Below, one piece after another: positions 26,691 to 35,299 of a DNA stretch of 64,000 nucleotides. Within the stretch, counting starts at the first letter, position 1, and every line of letters begins with the position of its first letter. This DNA is from an uncultured Gammaproteobacteria bacterium (lineage in GTDB: Bacteria; Pseudomonadota; Gammaproteobacteria; HK1). The notes under the pieces are model-generated. The model saw only the letters and a list, made by a program, of their open reading frames with translations. It searched no databases and was not told where the DNA came from. The stretch spans positions 2,595,001 to 2,659,000 of the forward strand of contig OY282353.1 of assembly GCA_958295465.1 (NCBI GenBank), in the 5' to 3' direction. A program made the position numbers and the translations under genes.

Positions 26691-28398
26691 TGAAACGTAC
26701 GACTATGTGATCTGTGGCGCCGGTTCGGCAGGCTGTGTGCTGGCAAACAGGCTGAGCGTCGAACCCGGCGTCCGGGTGCTGGTGCTGGAAGCCGGCCCCA
26801 TGGACCGGGACCTGATGATCCATATCCCTGCCGGTGTCTACGCCGTCTACACCGATCCCGAAATCAACTGGAACTATGAGACCGAAGATGAACCCGAGCT
26901 GAACGGCCGAAACGTGTATACGCCACGCGGCAAGGTCGTCGGCGGTTCGTCGTCGATCAACTCCATGGTCTACATGCGAGGCCATCCCAGGGATTACGAT
27001 CGTTGGGCCGGCGAATACGGGCTCCGGAAATGGACCTACGACCAGTGTCTGCCCTATTTCAAGGCAGGTGAGGCAAGCGATCGCGGCGCCGACGACTGGC
27101 GCGGGGCCGACGGCCCGCTCGGCGTCACGCAAGGCCGTCTCCGGAACCCGTTGTTCGATGCCTTTCTCGACGCGGGTGAGCAGGCAGGACAGGGGCGCTC
27201 GGACGATCTCAACGGCTACCGGCCGGAGGGTGTCGCCCGGCTGGACAGCACAAAGAAAAACGGCCGGCGCTGCAGCGCCGCGGTCGCCCACCTCAGGCCC
27301 GCGATGAAGCGGAAGAACCTGTTCCTCGAAACGGGCGCCATGGCCCGCCGCATCGTCATCGAGGGCAATCGCGCCGCGGCGATCGAGTATCAACGCCATG
27401 GCGAGGTCCGCACAGCCCGCGCGGAACGGGAGGTCATTCTTTCCGGCGGCGCCATCAACTCGCCCCAGTTGATGATGATCTCCGGCATTGGACCGGCCGA
27501 CCATCTGCGGTCCGTCGGCATCGAACCGAAGCTGGACCTGCCGGGCGTCGGCCGAAACTTGCAGGACCATCCGACGATCGTCGTCCAGGTCGCGTGCACC
27601 GAGCCGGTCAGCATCGATTGGATCGCGAAGCCCCACCGCAAGCTCCTGGCCGGCGTCCAGTGGCTGCTGTCGCGTTCCGGTATCGCGACGTCGAACATCT
27701 GGGAGGCGGGCGGCCTGGTGTTCGGAAATCGCGACGTCTCGTATCCGAACCTTCAGTACCATTTCGGCCCCGTGGGTTTTTCCTGCGAGGGCGGCGACAT
27801 CAAGCTGCATCAGGCGTTCGCCATCCACATCGATCAGTTGCGTCCGACGAGTCGCGGCCGGATCGACCTCAAGTCGGCCGACCCGTTCGAGAAGCCGGCG
27901 CTTCATTTCAATTATCTCGCGACCGAGCACGATCGGCGGGAGCTGACCGAGGGTATACGCGCCGCGCGTGACCTGATCCGCCAGCCGGCGTTCGACGCCT
28001 ACCGTGGCGCCGAGATCCTGCCGGGCGACGACGCTACCAGCGACGCGGACATCCTGGCCTTTCTCCGGAGCGCGGTGGAGACCGATTATCATCCCTGCGC
28101 GACCTGCCGCATGGGCACCGACGAGATGGCGGTTGTCGACGGCGAGCTCCGCGTGCACGGGATTGAGGGTTTGCGCGTCGTCGACGCCTCCGTCATGCCT
28201 CAGGTGATCAGCGCCAATCTCAACGCGCCGACGCAGATGATTGCGGCTCGTGCGGCAGACTTCATTCTCGGCAATGAGCAACTCGCACCGTTCAAGGCGC
28301 GCTTCCATTTCTCGGACGACCGGATTCCCGTTCACCTTCCTTTCGATGCTGTTCATCGCGATGACCACGGACCGCAACTTCCAGGCGATGAGCCATAA
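26683..28398 (+). CDS. GMC oxidoreductase, choline dehydrogenase-like
   Basis: 571-residue FAD enzyme. The Rossmann motif is YVICGAGSAGCVLANRL at the N-terminus. GMC signature 1 (GKVVGGSSSINSMVYMRGHPRDYDRWA-type) is near residues 82-105 and signature 2 (SGGAINSPQLMMISGIG) near 250. The catalytic His region DYHPCATCRMG and NLNAPTQMIAARAADFI are at the C-terminus. After ADFI a tail of about 35 residues extends past the usual end. The gene overlaps an IS91 relic at its start and no strong ribosome-binding site is visible. Base composition is less extreme than its neighbours, consistent with transfer. Likely substrate is choline or another primary alcohol. Confidence 0.87.
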   Translation: MRTETYDYVICGAGSAGCVLANRLSVEPGVRVLVLEAGPMDRDLMIHIPAGVYAVYTDPEINWNYETEDEPELNGRNVYTPRGKVVGGSSSINSMVYMRGHPRDYDRWAGEYGLRKWTYDQCLPYFKAGEASDRGADDWRGADGPLGVTQGRLRNPLFDAFLDAGEQAGQGRSDDLNGYRPEGVARLDSTKKNGRRCSAAVAHLRPAMKRKNLFLETGAMARRIVIEGNRAAAIEYQRHGEVRTARAEREVILSGGAINSPQLMMISGIGPADHLRSVGIEPKLDLPGVGRNLQDHPTIVVQVACTEPVSIDWIAKPHRKLLAGVQWLLSRSGIATSNIWEAGGLVFGNRDVSYPNLQYHFGPVGFSCEGGDIKLHQAFAIHIDQLRPTSRGRIDLKSADPFEKPALHFNYLATEHDRRELTEGIRAARDLIRQPAFDAYRGAEILPGDDATSDADILAFLRSAVETDYHPCATCRMGTDEMAVVDGELRVHGIEGLRVVDASVMPQVISANLNAPTQMIAARAADFILGNEQLAPFKARFHFSDDRIPVHLPFDAVHRDDHGPQLPGDEP

Positions 28399-28404
28399 AC
28401 GGCA

Positions 28405-29343
28405 TCAGACGCCCTTCAATCCTTCTGCGAGCGCACGTATGTGCTCGACCCCTACACCGCAGCAACCGCCGACGATCGCGGCCCCGGCTTCAACCCAGCG
28501 TCCGGCGCCGGCCAGGTACTCATCCGGTGAGAGCTGATCGATGAACACCCAGTTCGGCCGTTCCCAGTAACCGGCATTGGGATAAGCACCCACCGGCCCC
28601 GAGTAATTCTTGCGCATGATCCTCACCGCGTCTTCGGTCACGTCGAAAGCCGAGTGCATCATCAACAGCGCTGAGCCCCCCACCGCCATCACGTCACGAA
28701 TCGCCTCATCGAACGCCCCATGTTCCCGCGTCGGGGAGTTCGCCTCGCGACTCTCCTCGATACCGAACATGAGCGCACCGGTTTCACGGTTGCGGGCACA
28801 GCTCAGCGATACCCAGACCGGCACGCCGAGGTCCAGGGTGGCGGCCACCATGGCCTTGACGACTCGCGCCCTGGAACCCAGCGTCTCCAGAATCAGCAGA
28901 TCGACGCCCTCGCCGACCAATATCCCGGCCTGGGCCCGGACATGCCCGGACAGGACGTCGTCGTCGAGCCTGTCGAAATCGCCATAGCTGCTGACCGAGC
29001 CGGCGACGGCAATCGCATCCGCACGTGACGACTTGTCGCGCTCCTCGCGGGCGATCCGAGCCGAGCACCGATTCCAATCCTCGAACCGTGCCGCCAGCCC
29101 GTAGCGCTGCATCGCCACGCGGGTGGCGGAAAAACTGTTCGTGGTGATGACGTCGGCGCCGGCCTCGATGTAGCGCCGGTGCACCTCATGGACCACCTCG
29201 GGGTTGTCCTCGAGGGCGCGGGCACACCAGAGGGCATCGTCCATGCGGGCGCCCAGACGTTGGAGTTCGCTTCCATTGGCGCCGTCGAGAATGATCGGTC
29301 CGCCCGCCTGCGCGCGGGCTTCGAGCTGCTTGATGGGCGCCAT
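28405..29343 (-). CDS. Homocysteine S-methyltransferase family protein, altered zinc site
   Basis: 312 residues in a (beta/alpha)8 fold. The N-terminal GGPIILDGANGSELQRLG and C-terminal zinc ligands GGCCGVG are present. The first zinc Cys, in the GVNC motif of MmuM/BHMT-type enzymes, aligns with LLMMHSAF, so that Cys is missing and His or Ser stands near it. The gene converges on the choline-dehydrogenase-like gene 6 bases apart, which suggests a methyl donor such as glycine betaine. The ATG at 29343 has GAGAGG upstream. An earlier start at 29406 is possible. Methyl acceptor and donor are unproven. Confidence 0.8.
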   Translation of the reverse strand: MAPIKQLEARAQAGGPIILDGANGSELQRLGARMDDALWCARALEDNPEVVHEVHRRYIEAGADVITTNSFSATRVAMQRYGLAARFEDWNRCSARIAREERDKSSRADAIAVAGSVSSYGDFDRLDDDVLSGHVRAQAGILVGEGVDLLILETLGSRARVVKAMVAATLDLGVPVWVSLSCARNRETGALMFGIEESREANSPTREHGAFDEAIRDVMAVGGSALLMMHSAFDVTEDAVRIMRKNYSGPVGAYPNAGYWERPNWVFIDQLSPDEYLAGAGRWVEAGAAIVGGCCGVGVEHIRALAEGLKGV

Positions 29344-29568
29344 TCCTGACCTCTCGGGGTGGGATGCACAGGAGGGAGAATCATCGGGTGAAGAGGCCTG
29401 TGTCAACCGTGCCGCCCGATGAGGCGGCGAATCGTGATGACGACGGCGGACGAAGATTCGTTCGCCGATCGGCGTCTGGCCGGCCTCTGGTTCCGGCCAT
29501 GCCGGGCCGGGGGCGGTACGTGGCGCGCACCCGGTCGGATGCGGGCCGATCGGCCCCCGGGCGCCCGG

Positions 29569-30813
29569 CTACCGGTCGTCCATCTCCCGTTCATCCGGGT
29601 CGAAGCGTTCGAGAAACCGGAGCAGGACCCGCGCCGCGACCTCCGCATCCGCCGCGGTCATGGATTCCGCCGGGTGGTGGCTGATCCCCTCCTTGCAGCG
29701 TACGAACAGCATCCCGATGTCCGTGAGGCGGGCCATCGCCATGGCATCGTGGCCCGCACCGCTCGGCAGCCTGCGCACCTCGATCCCTTCCGCTTCGACC
29801 GCCTCGCCCAGGCGCCGCATGAGCCGCGGACTGCACCGGCGAGCGCCGGTCTCGTGGACCGGCACGCAGTCGAACAGCACACCGCGCCGACCCGCGATTT
29901 CCGCGAACGCCTCGTCGATGCGATCCAGCGCGACGCGGCGGCGGCCGTCGCTCTCGCCCCGGACGTCGATCGTGAACTCGACGACCCCCGGAATGACGTT
30001 GACCGCACCCGACACGGTCCTGAGCATTCCGACGGTGCCGACCGTGCCGGGTGTATCGAGACAGATCCGTTCGACCGCGATCACCGCCTCCGACGCGGCC
30101 GCCAGTGCGTCGCGGCGGAGATTCATGGGGACGGTCCCCGCGTGGCCCGCCCGCCCCATGACCTCCACCCGAAGCCGGACCGCGCCGGCGATGGAGGTCA
30201 CCACTCCAACCGGCCGGTTCTCCGCTTCGAGCACCGGACCCTGCTCGATGTGCACCTCGACGTAGGCGGCGACCTCGTCCGGGCGGTAGCTGGCTTCGCC
30301 CACCGCGTCCGGGTCGAGTCCGAACTCGCGCATCGCCTCCTCAAGGCGCACGCCGTCATCGTCGACGGCGGACAGCATGGTCAGGTCGAGATCACCGGCG
30401 ACGGCCTGGCTGCCGATCAACGTCGCCTGGAACCTCACCCCTTCCTCGTCGCCGAACGCGATCACGTCGATCGGACAGTCGAACCGCCGGCCGCGCTCGT
30501 GCAGCCACCGAAGGCAGGCGACGGGCAGCATCACCCCGAGCGCGCCGTCGTACTTCCCCGCGTTTCGCACCGTATCGAGGTGGGAGCCCAGGATGAGCCG
30601 GCGCGCACCGGGCCGCCGGCCGGGGAAGTGGCCGACCACGTTGCCGACCGCATCGAGCCGGGCGCCCATGCCCGCCTCGCGCATTCTCCGCATGACGAGC
30701 TCGGCCGCCTGGGCGTGCTCCGGGGTCAGGTAACGGCGTGTGAGCTCGGCGGGGTCCTCGCTGCATTCGGCGAGCTCGTCGAGCCACTGCATGATCACGG
30801 GTCCGAGATCCAT
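29569..30813 (-). CDS. M20 family amidohydrolase (allantoate / N-carbamoyl amino acid type)
   Basis: 414-residue dinuclear zinc hydrolase of the AllC/HyuC group. Metal-site motifs are GSHLDTVRNAGKYDGALGV near residue 78, FGDEEGVRF near 122, and YVEVHIEQGPVLE near 182. The dimerisation domain contains GRAGHAGTVPMNLRRDAL near 222. The last ligand His is in GISHHPAESM near 380. AGGGTG before the ATG at 30813 sets the start. Possible substrates are allantoate, ureidoglycolate or N-carbamoyl amino acids. A hydantoinase-A remnant at 40.2 kb hints at past hydantoin-type metabolism. Confidence 0.88.
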   Translation of the reverse strand: MDLGPVIMQWLDELAECSEDPAELTRRYLTPEHAQAAELVMRRMREAGMGARLDAVGNVVGHFPGRRPGARRLILGSHLDTVRNAGKYDGALGVMLPVACLRWLHERGRRFDCPIDVIAFGDEEGVRFQATLIGSQAVAGDLDLTMLSAVDDDGVRLEEAMREFGLDPDAVGEASYRPDEVAAYVEVHIEQGPVLEAENRPVGVVTSIAGAVRLRVEVMGRAGHAGTVPMNLRRDALAAASEAVIAVERICLDTPGTVGTVGMLRTVSGAVNVIPGVVEFTIDVRGESDGRRRVALDRIDEAFAEIAGRRGVLFDCVPVHETGARRCSPRLMRRLGEAVEAEGIEVRRLPSGAGHDAMAMARLTDIGMLFVRCKEGISHHPAESMTAADAEVAARVLLRFLERFDPDEREMDDR

Positions 30814-30842
30814 GCGTTCACCCTGTAGCCGTCCCGGCCCGG

Positions 30843-30986
30843 TCATTGCGCGGCATGCGCCCCGATTCGGTTCGCCACGAGCCAGTACGTCCGCTTCGCG
30901 ACCCACGCGGCGGCGACCAGGGTCGCGAATCCGATCATGCCGATCAAGAGCGGCCCGCCGTCGGTGCGGAAAGCAATAACGTGCAT
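30843..30986 (-). CDS. Small single-pass membrane protein, possibly frameshifted
   Basis: A 47-codon frame (MHVIAFRTDGGPLL...) with one clear hydrophobic helix (LLIGMIGFATLVAAAWVA) and a basic end. Just upstream in another frame lies MKLLFALFIAGCTLLLSA, which looks like a first membrane helix. A two-helix protein broken by one frameshift would therefore be an equally good reading. No strong ribosome-binding site for either start. Not recognised as a family. Confidence 0.35.
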   Translation of the reverse strand: MHVIAFRTDGGPLLIGMIGFATLVAAAWVAKRTYWLVANRIGAHAAQ

Positions 30987-31055
30987 CCTGCGATGAACAG
31001 CGCGAACAGAAGCTTCATTCCGACCCGGCTCCGATGACGCGGGATTGCGCGTGTG

Positions 31056-31458
31056 TCACCCGCCCATCTCTCGCATCAGGTGCCGATTCACGACCACATC
31101 CGGGTCCAGCCTGCCGTCGAAGCAGTCGAGGACGTTGCGCACCGAGTATTCCGCCATCCGCATCGACGACTCGATCGTCACTCCGGCGCAATGCGGACTC
31201 ACGATGACGTTGTCGAAGGCGAGCAGCGGATGGCCGGGACGCGGCGCCGCCGGCTCGGATTCGAACACATCCAGGCCGGCGCCGCCGATCCGCCTTCCTT
31301 GGAGCGCATCGGCCAGCGCGCCCTCGGCCACCACGCCGCCTGATCTCGGCCGGGTCGCGGCCGTCGTAGAATCTCGACCTCGACGTCGCCGCGGTTCGCG
31401 GCGAGGGCGTAGCCGCGGTCGTGGACGCGCTGGATGAAAAGGAGCTTCTTCGCCGTCA
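31056..31458 (-). pseudogene. D-2-hydroxyacid dehydrogenase, internally deleted
   Basis: A GTG at 31458 begins VTAKKLLFIQRVHDRGYALAANRGDVEVEIL, the start of a D-isomer 2-hydroxyacid dehydrogenase. About 35 codons later and in another frame the sequence jumps to the C-terminal third (ALQGRRIGGAGLDVFESEP ... DNVIVSPHCAGVT) with the catalytic His in SPHCAG. Some 200 residues, including the NAD-binding Rossmann motif, are missing. It sits beside the RraA gene, a frequent partner. Confidence 0.78.
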
Positions 31459-31598
31459 CTCGGCAAACCTCCGCGGAACCGCCTGTCACATGCCTGTGAT
31501 GGCGCGTTCGGTCTGTTGATGCCGAACCCTCGGCGCGTACCACGGTGGAGATTGCCGCCTGCGCATGACCGGACGAGCGGAGCACCCTGCACCGGCGC

Positions 31599-32300
31599 TC
31601 AATGGATCTCCGCCGAGTCGGCCATGGCACGCTTCAGCACACCGATGTCGAACCCGCCGGTGCGCGCCGCGTCGAGGATCACCGCCTCGCGCCGGGTGAG
31701 GAGGTCCACCGCCTCGGGGAGCTTCGCCACCACCTCGCGGGGGACGATCACCGCGCCGTGGCGGTCCGCGTGCACGACGTCGCCGTCGTTCACCGTCATG
31801 CCGGCCACGTTCACCTGTACCCCGAAATCGACGACGTGCACGTGCGCGTGGCTCGGCCCGATCTTGCCGGCCAGAAGCTGAAAGCCCGGCGCGCAGTCGC
31901 CGAGGTCGCGCATCGATCCGTTCGTCACGCAGCCGAGGACGCCGAGCCCCTTGTGGATCGCGGTATTGACCTCGCCCCAGAACGCGCCGAACCCGGGATT
32001 GGGGTCGAGGTCCTGGATCACCACCACGCTCGGACCCGGCCCCGCCGCAACGTATTCGTAGTACGCGGCGCGTTTCGCCTTGACCTCTTCGGGCGGCAGC
32101 GGCGACGGCTCGACGGCACGAACCGTTGCGGTCCGCGCGTAGCCGACGATCGGCTTCAACGCCGGATCGAGGCAGTGCAGGTGTTCCACCGTGAAACCGG
32201 TGGCCCGCCGGTAGGGCGCCACCACCTCCAGCGCGTTGCAGATCGTCGGCGTGTCCCATGCACGCAACGCGGCCAGCGCCGCCGGGTCGATGTCGATCAT
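31599..32300 (-). CDS. RraA family protein (aldolase / decarboxylase-like)
   Basis: 233-residue member of the RraA-like fold, which includes HMG/CHA aldolases and oxaloacetate decarboxylases. The N-terminus has LRAWDTPTICNALE and the core contains GAFWGEVNTAIHKGLGVLGCVTNGSMRDL, with the Arg-Asp motif typical of the catalytic members, and VHADRHGAVIVP near the end. The ATG at 32300 with GAGAG upstream is preferred to a start overlapping the next gene. It stands with a broken hydroxyacid dehydrogenase and a DMT exporter, a set typical of aromatic or sugar-acid catabolism. Confidence 0.83.
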   Translation of the reverse strand: MIDIDPAALAALRAWDTPTICNALEVVAPYRRATGFTVEHLHCLDPALKPIVGYARTATVRAVEPSPLPPEEVKAKRAAYYEYVAAGPGPSVVVIQDLDPNPGFGAFWGEVNTAIHKGLGVLGCVTNGSMRDLGDCAPGFQLLAGKIGPSHAHVHVVDFGVQVNVAGMTVNDGDVVHADRHGAVIVPREVVAKLPEAVDLLTRREAVILDAARTGGFDIGVLKRAMADSAEIH

Positions 32301-32344
32301 CGCCGCTCTCTCGTGTGGGGGAAGTGTGGGATCCGGCTGCGTTT

Positions 32345-33259
32345 CTACGCGCAATGGCGAGTGCGCTCAACCGGGGCGCCGGAATCGGCGCTCCGCGTTT
32401 CCTTCCGGAAGCTCAGGATCGCCCGGCTCGCCACCGAGGCGATGACCAGCGCGCCGCCGATCAGGGTCGCCGGGCTCGGTTGCTCGTCGATGACCAGCCA
32501 GACCCACATCGGGGACAGGATGAACTCGATGAGGATGAGCAGCGTGAGCTCCGCCCCCGGCACGTGGCGCGAGCTCCAGGTGAAGATCACGTGTACGGCG
32601 CCGGACAGAACCGCGCCCCAGAGGAACAGCAGCGTGGCGTCGTGGAACGGGATCGAGAGCGCGAAGCCGCTCATGAACGCGGCGTTGAGCGCCCCCAGCG
32701 CCGTGCCGAGGATGACCACCGGCAGCATGTTCACGCCGCGTCCCTTGCGCAGGACCACCACGAAGCTCCCGAAGCTGAACGCGGCGAGCAGCGCGAGCGA
32801 GTTGCCGAGCAGGGTGCCCGCGCCGAGTCCGTCCCACACCATCACCACGATCCCGGCGAGGGCCATGCCCATCGCCGCCCACACCCCGCGCTCGACGGTC
32901 TCGCCCAGCACGATCCAGCCGAGCAGCGCAGCGAAGAGCGGGGCTCCGCTCAGGACGAACATGGTGTTCGCCACCGTGGTGTAGGTCATGGAGAGGATGA
33001 AGCAGGTGTTGACCGTCGCGACGGCCAGGCTGCCGAGCAACGCCCACGGCCGCAGCTCCCGCAGCGCGGGCCGCACCCGCCCGCCGCTTTGCACGACGAA
33101 GACGATGCAGAGCGCGCCCGCGAGAAAGCAGGACCGGTAGAAGACGATCTGCCAGCCGCCGGCCGCGTCCATGGACCGCACGATGAGCCCGTTCGCGGAA
33201 TTGGCGACCGCGCTCGCGATCACCAGCAACAGGGCCAGCCGGTAGTAGCGTGTCTGCAC
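32345..33259 (-). CDS. DMT superfamily (EamA) transporter
   Basis: 304-residue inner-membrane carrier with about ten helices and two EamA repeats. It shares many positions with the protein at 17862-18794 (GWQIVFYRSCF, TTVANTMFVLSGAPLFAALLGWIVL, ELTLLILIEFILSPMWVWL), so the two are paralogues. The stop is 44 bases from the RraA start, so one transcript is likely. The 251 bases upstream contain only short direct repeats (CTCGACGTG, ACATGTCC types). Confidence 0.85.
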   Translation of the reverse strand: MQTRYYRLALLLVIASAVANSANGLIVRSMDAAGGWQIVFYRSCFLAGALCIVFVVQSGGRVRPALRELRPWALLGSLAVATVNTCFILSMTYTTVANTMFVLSGAPLFAALLGWIVLGETVERGVWAAMGMALAGIVVMVWDGLGAGTLLGNSLALLAAFSFGSFVVVLRKGRGVNMLPVVILGTALGALNAAFMSGFALSIPFHDATLLFLWGAVLSGAVHVIFTWSSRHVPGAELTLLILIEFILSPMWVWLVIDEQPSPATLIGGALVIASVASRAILSFRKETRSADSGAPVERTRHCA

Positions 33260-33510
33260 TCCTCACCGATGCGCGATGCGCGCTTGATGTCAGGGCGTCA
33301 CGTCCGGACGCGGTCGACCGGAAGAAGACGTCGACGATGCGGAAGCGGCAACCGGCGTTCGATCCGCCGGCGAGCCCGGACTCGACGTGTCCGAACTCGA
33401 CGTGCCCCGACCCGACATGTCCGGCCCCAGGAGCCCGCTCATGAATGTCTTCGACGCTCTACCGCACGATAGGCAGAGATTCGATCGTATAGGACTCGAT
33501 CGGCAGGGGA

Positions 33511-34653
33511 CTACCTCGTGAACGACTCGTGCATGGTGACGAATTCGGACAGATCGTCGATGGGCGACTCGATGCCGATGCCGGGGGCGTCGATCATGTG
33601 GAGCCTGCCTTCGAAGATCCCCGTCGCGGGCTCGACGACCCGGGTGCGGAGCGGATTCGGGTTCGCATCCACCTCCAGCAGGCCGTCCCCGCCCACCGCC
33701 GCGAGCAGGTGCGCGGAGTGCATGAGCCCGACCCCGCCCGCCAGCCAGTGCGGGCAGTAGGTGCAGTTGTGCTTGAGCGCGGCGCGGGCGATGGCGAGGC
33801 AGCCGTCGACCCCGCCCCACTTGCCGACGTCCGGCTGCACGAACGCGAGCCAGGAGAACGCGGTCCGGAATGCGTCCATGTCGCGCAGGTTCTCCCCGCC
33901 CGCCAGCGGGAGCAGGGTCGAATCGCGCAGCGCGCGCCAGTCGTTGGCCGGAGCTTCCGCGAGCATCGGCTCCTCCCACCAATCGACCTCCATCTCCTCG
34001 AGCATCGTGATCCGTCCAAGCGCCTCGCCGAGCGACCAGCGCTGGTTCGCGTCCACGAACAACCGCTCACCCCCCTTCATGGAGAGCCGGAGGCCCTGGA
34101 GGTTGCGGCGGTCGATGTCGTCGCCGAACCCGATCTTCTGCTTGAACGCCCGGTGCCCGGCCTCTCTGGCGCGTACCGAGACTTCCACGGAGTCGGTCGG
34201 GTTGAGCCCGCTGGCGTAGACCGGCACCGTCTCGCCCGCCTCCTCGTTCAGCGCACGGCGTAGCGGCAGGGCTTGGCGCCGCGCCGCGAGATCCCACAGG
34301 GCCTGGTCGGTGGCCGCGAGCACCGCGGAGATCGGCCCCGGCTCCGCCGCCTGCACCGCGAGCACCCGCAGCTTGTCCGCAAGCCGGATGCAGAACGTAC
34401 CCGGCGTCTCCACCGCCGCCCCCAGCAGCGGATCGGGCAGCACCCGGCAGGCCAGCGCCGCGCGGTATGCGCAGGTGATGTTCGGGAAGTTGCCCCAGAT
34501 CTCGCCCCAGCCGGAACAGCCGTCGGTATCTTCGATGCGCAGGAGGGCGGAGACCCGGGCCGGGATCGAGCCGAACGAGGTCGTCACCGGGGTGTCGATC
34601 TTCGCCTCCAGCGCGTACACGTCGAGCCGTGCGATCTCGAAGGCGTCGCTCAT
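33511..34653 (-). CDS. Mandelate racemase / muconate lactonizing enzyme family protein
   Basis: 380-residue enolase-superfamily enzyme. The catalytic Lys pair is KQKIG near residue 168. The metal ligands are Asp in FVDANQRW near 196, Glu in WWEEPM near 224 and Glu in LAGGENL near 250. The catalytic His lies in YCPHWLAGGVG near 302. The ATG at 34653 is preceded by a strong GGAGGGGAGG. The substrate is probably an acid sugar or aromatic acid, not determined. Confidence 0.88.
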   Translation of the reverse strand: MSDAFEIARLDVYALEAKIDTPVTTSFGSIPARVSALLRIEDTDGCSGWGEIWGNFPNITCAYRAALACRVLPDPLLGAAVETPGTFCIRLADKLRVLAVQAAEPGPISAVLAATDQALWDLAARRQALPLRRALNEEAGETVPVYASGLNPTDSVEVSVRAREAGHRAFKQKIGFGDDIDRRNLQGLRLSMKGGERLFVDANQRWSLGEALGRITMLEEMEVDWWEEPMLAEAPANDWRALRDSTLLPLAGGENLRDMDAFRTAFSWLAFVQPDVGKWGGVDGCLAIARAALKHNCTYCPHWLAGGVGLMHSAHLLAAVGGDGLLEVDANPNPLRTRVVEPATGIFEGRLHMIDAPGIGIESPIDDLSEFVTMHESFTR

Positions 34654-34767
34654 CGTCCTCCCCTCCTCCCGCGATGGAGGAAACGATCGGCAAAGGCACC
34701 GGGCCGTCCGGCGGATGCGGGACTGCTGCATTCACCCGCCGGGCGGTCTCGAATTCGGGCCGCTGCT

Positions 34768-34981
34768 TCAGCGGTCTCCGAGCTCCTCCGGCAATCGTTT
34801 GCCGGCGGCGTTGAATCCGCTCAGGGAGCCTTCCAGCCGAAACGTGTCGCCCACGGTCGCGGCCCGACACCTCCTTCTTCAGCGTCCCCCGAGACGACGA
34901 ACTGAAGTCGGCTTCGTACCACGTCACTTCAGCCCTGCACGTCCACACGTAGACGTCGTCCCTCGACCAGGCGCCGGACAC
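34768..34981 (-). pseudogene. Decayed reading frame, family unknown
   Basis: Two frames together read as one protein end: RDDVYVWTCRAEVTWYEADF, SSSSRGTLKKEV, then after a frame change ATVGDTFRLEGSLSGFNAAG and KRLPEELGDR with a stop at 34768. The residue choice looks protein-like but I do not recognise the family. It may be the tail of another internally deleted gene. Confidence 0.35.
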
Positions 34982-35299
34982 CCCCGCGCCAGCGCCCGAC
35001 AGCCTGATGCCTCCCCGCGTGACACGTCCGCCGATTCAAGAACCATCCTGGCGTTCATCGGTTTTCGTCCTCGATAGCATGAGGCCAGTATCTCATTCCC
35101 GGCGGGATCCGACAGCTACACGATCCGATCGTCGCGCACCGATCGAGGCTTCGGTTCTGCACGTTTCGAGGCGGAGGTCGTTATCGGCCGATGCGCGGGT
35201 ACATCGACAACGGCCCGCGGCTCGGCTGGCCGATGGCCGGTTCCGATCCTGGGAACGCGGATGTCCCGTCCGCAAACGGGCTCCGTCCGTTGACCGGAC
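34982..35299. other. 318-bp gap with no gene recognised
   Basis: Lies between the decayed frame and livM. No tRNA, conserved frame or clear hairpin seen. Confidence 0.4.

Noticed and set aside
33292-33444. 50-codon frame upstream of the second DMT transporter
   Set aside because: Composition is Ser/Pro/Gly low complexity from short DNA repeats, with no ribosome-binding site.
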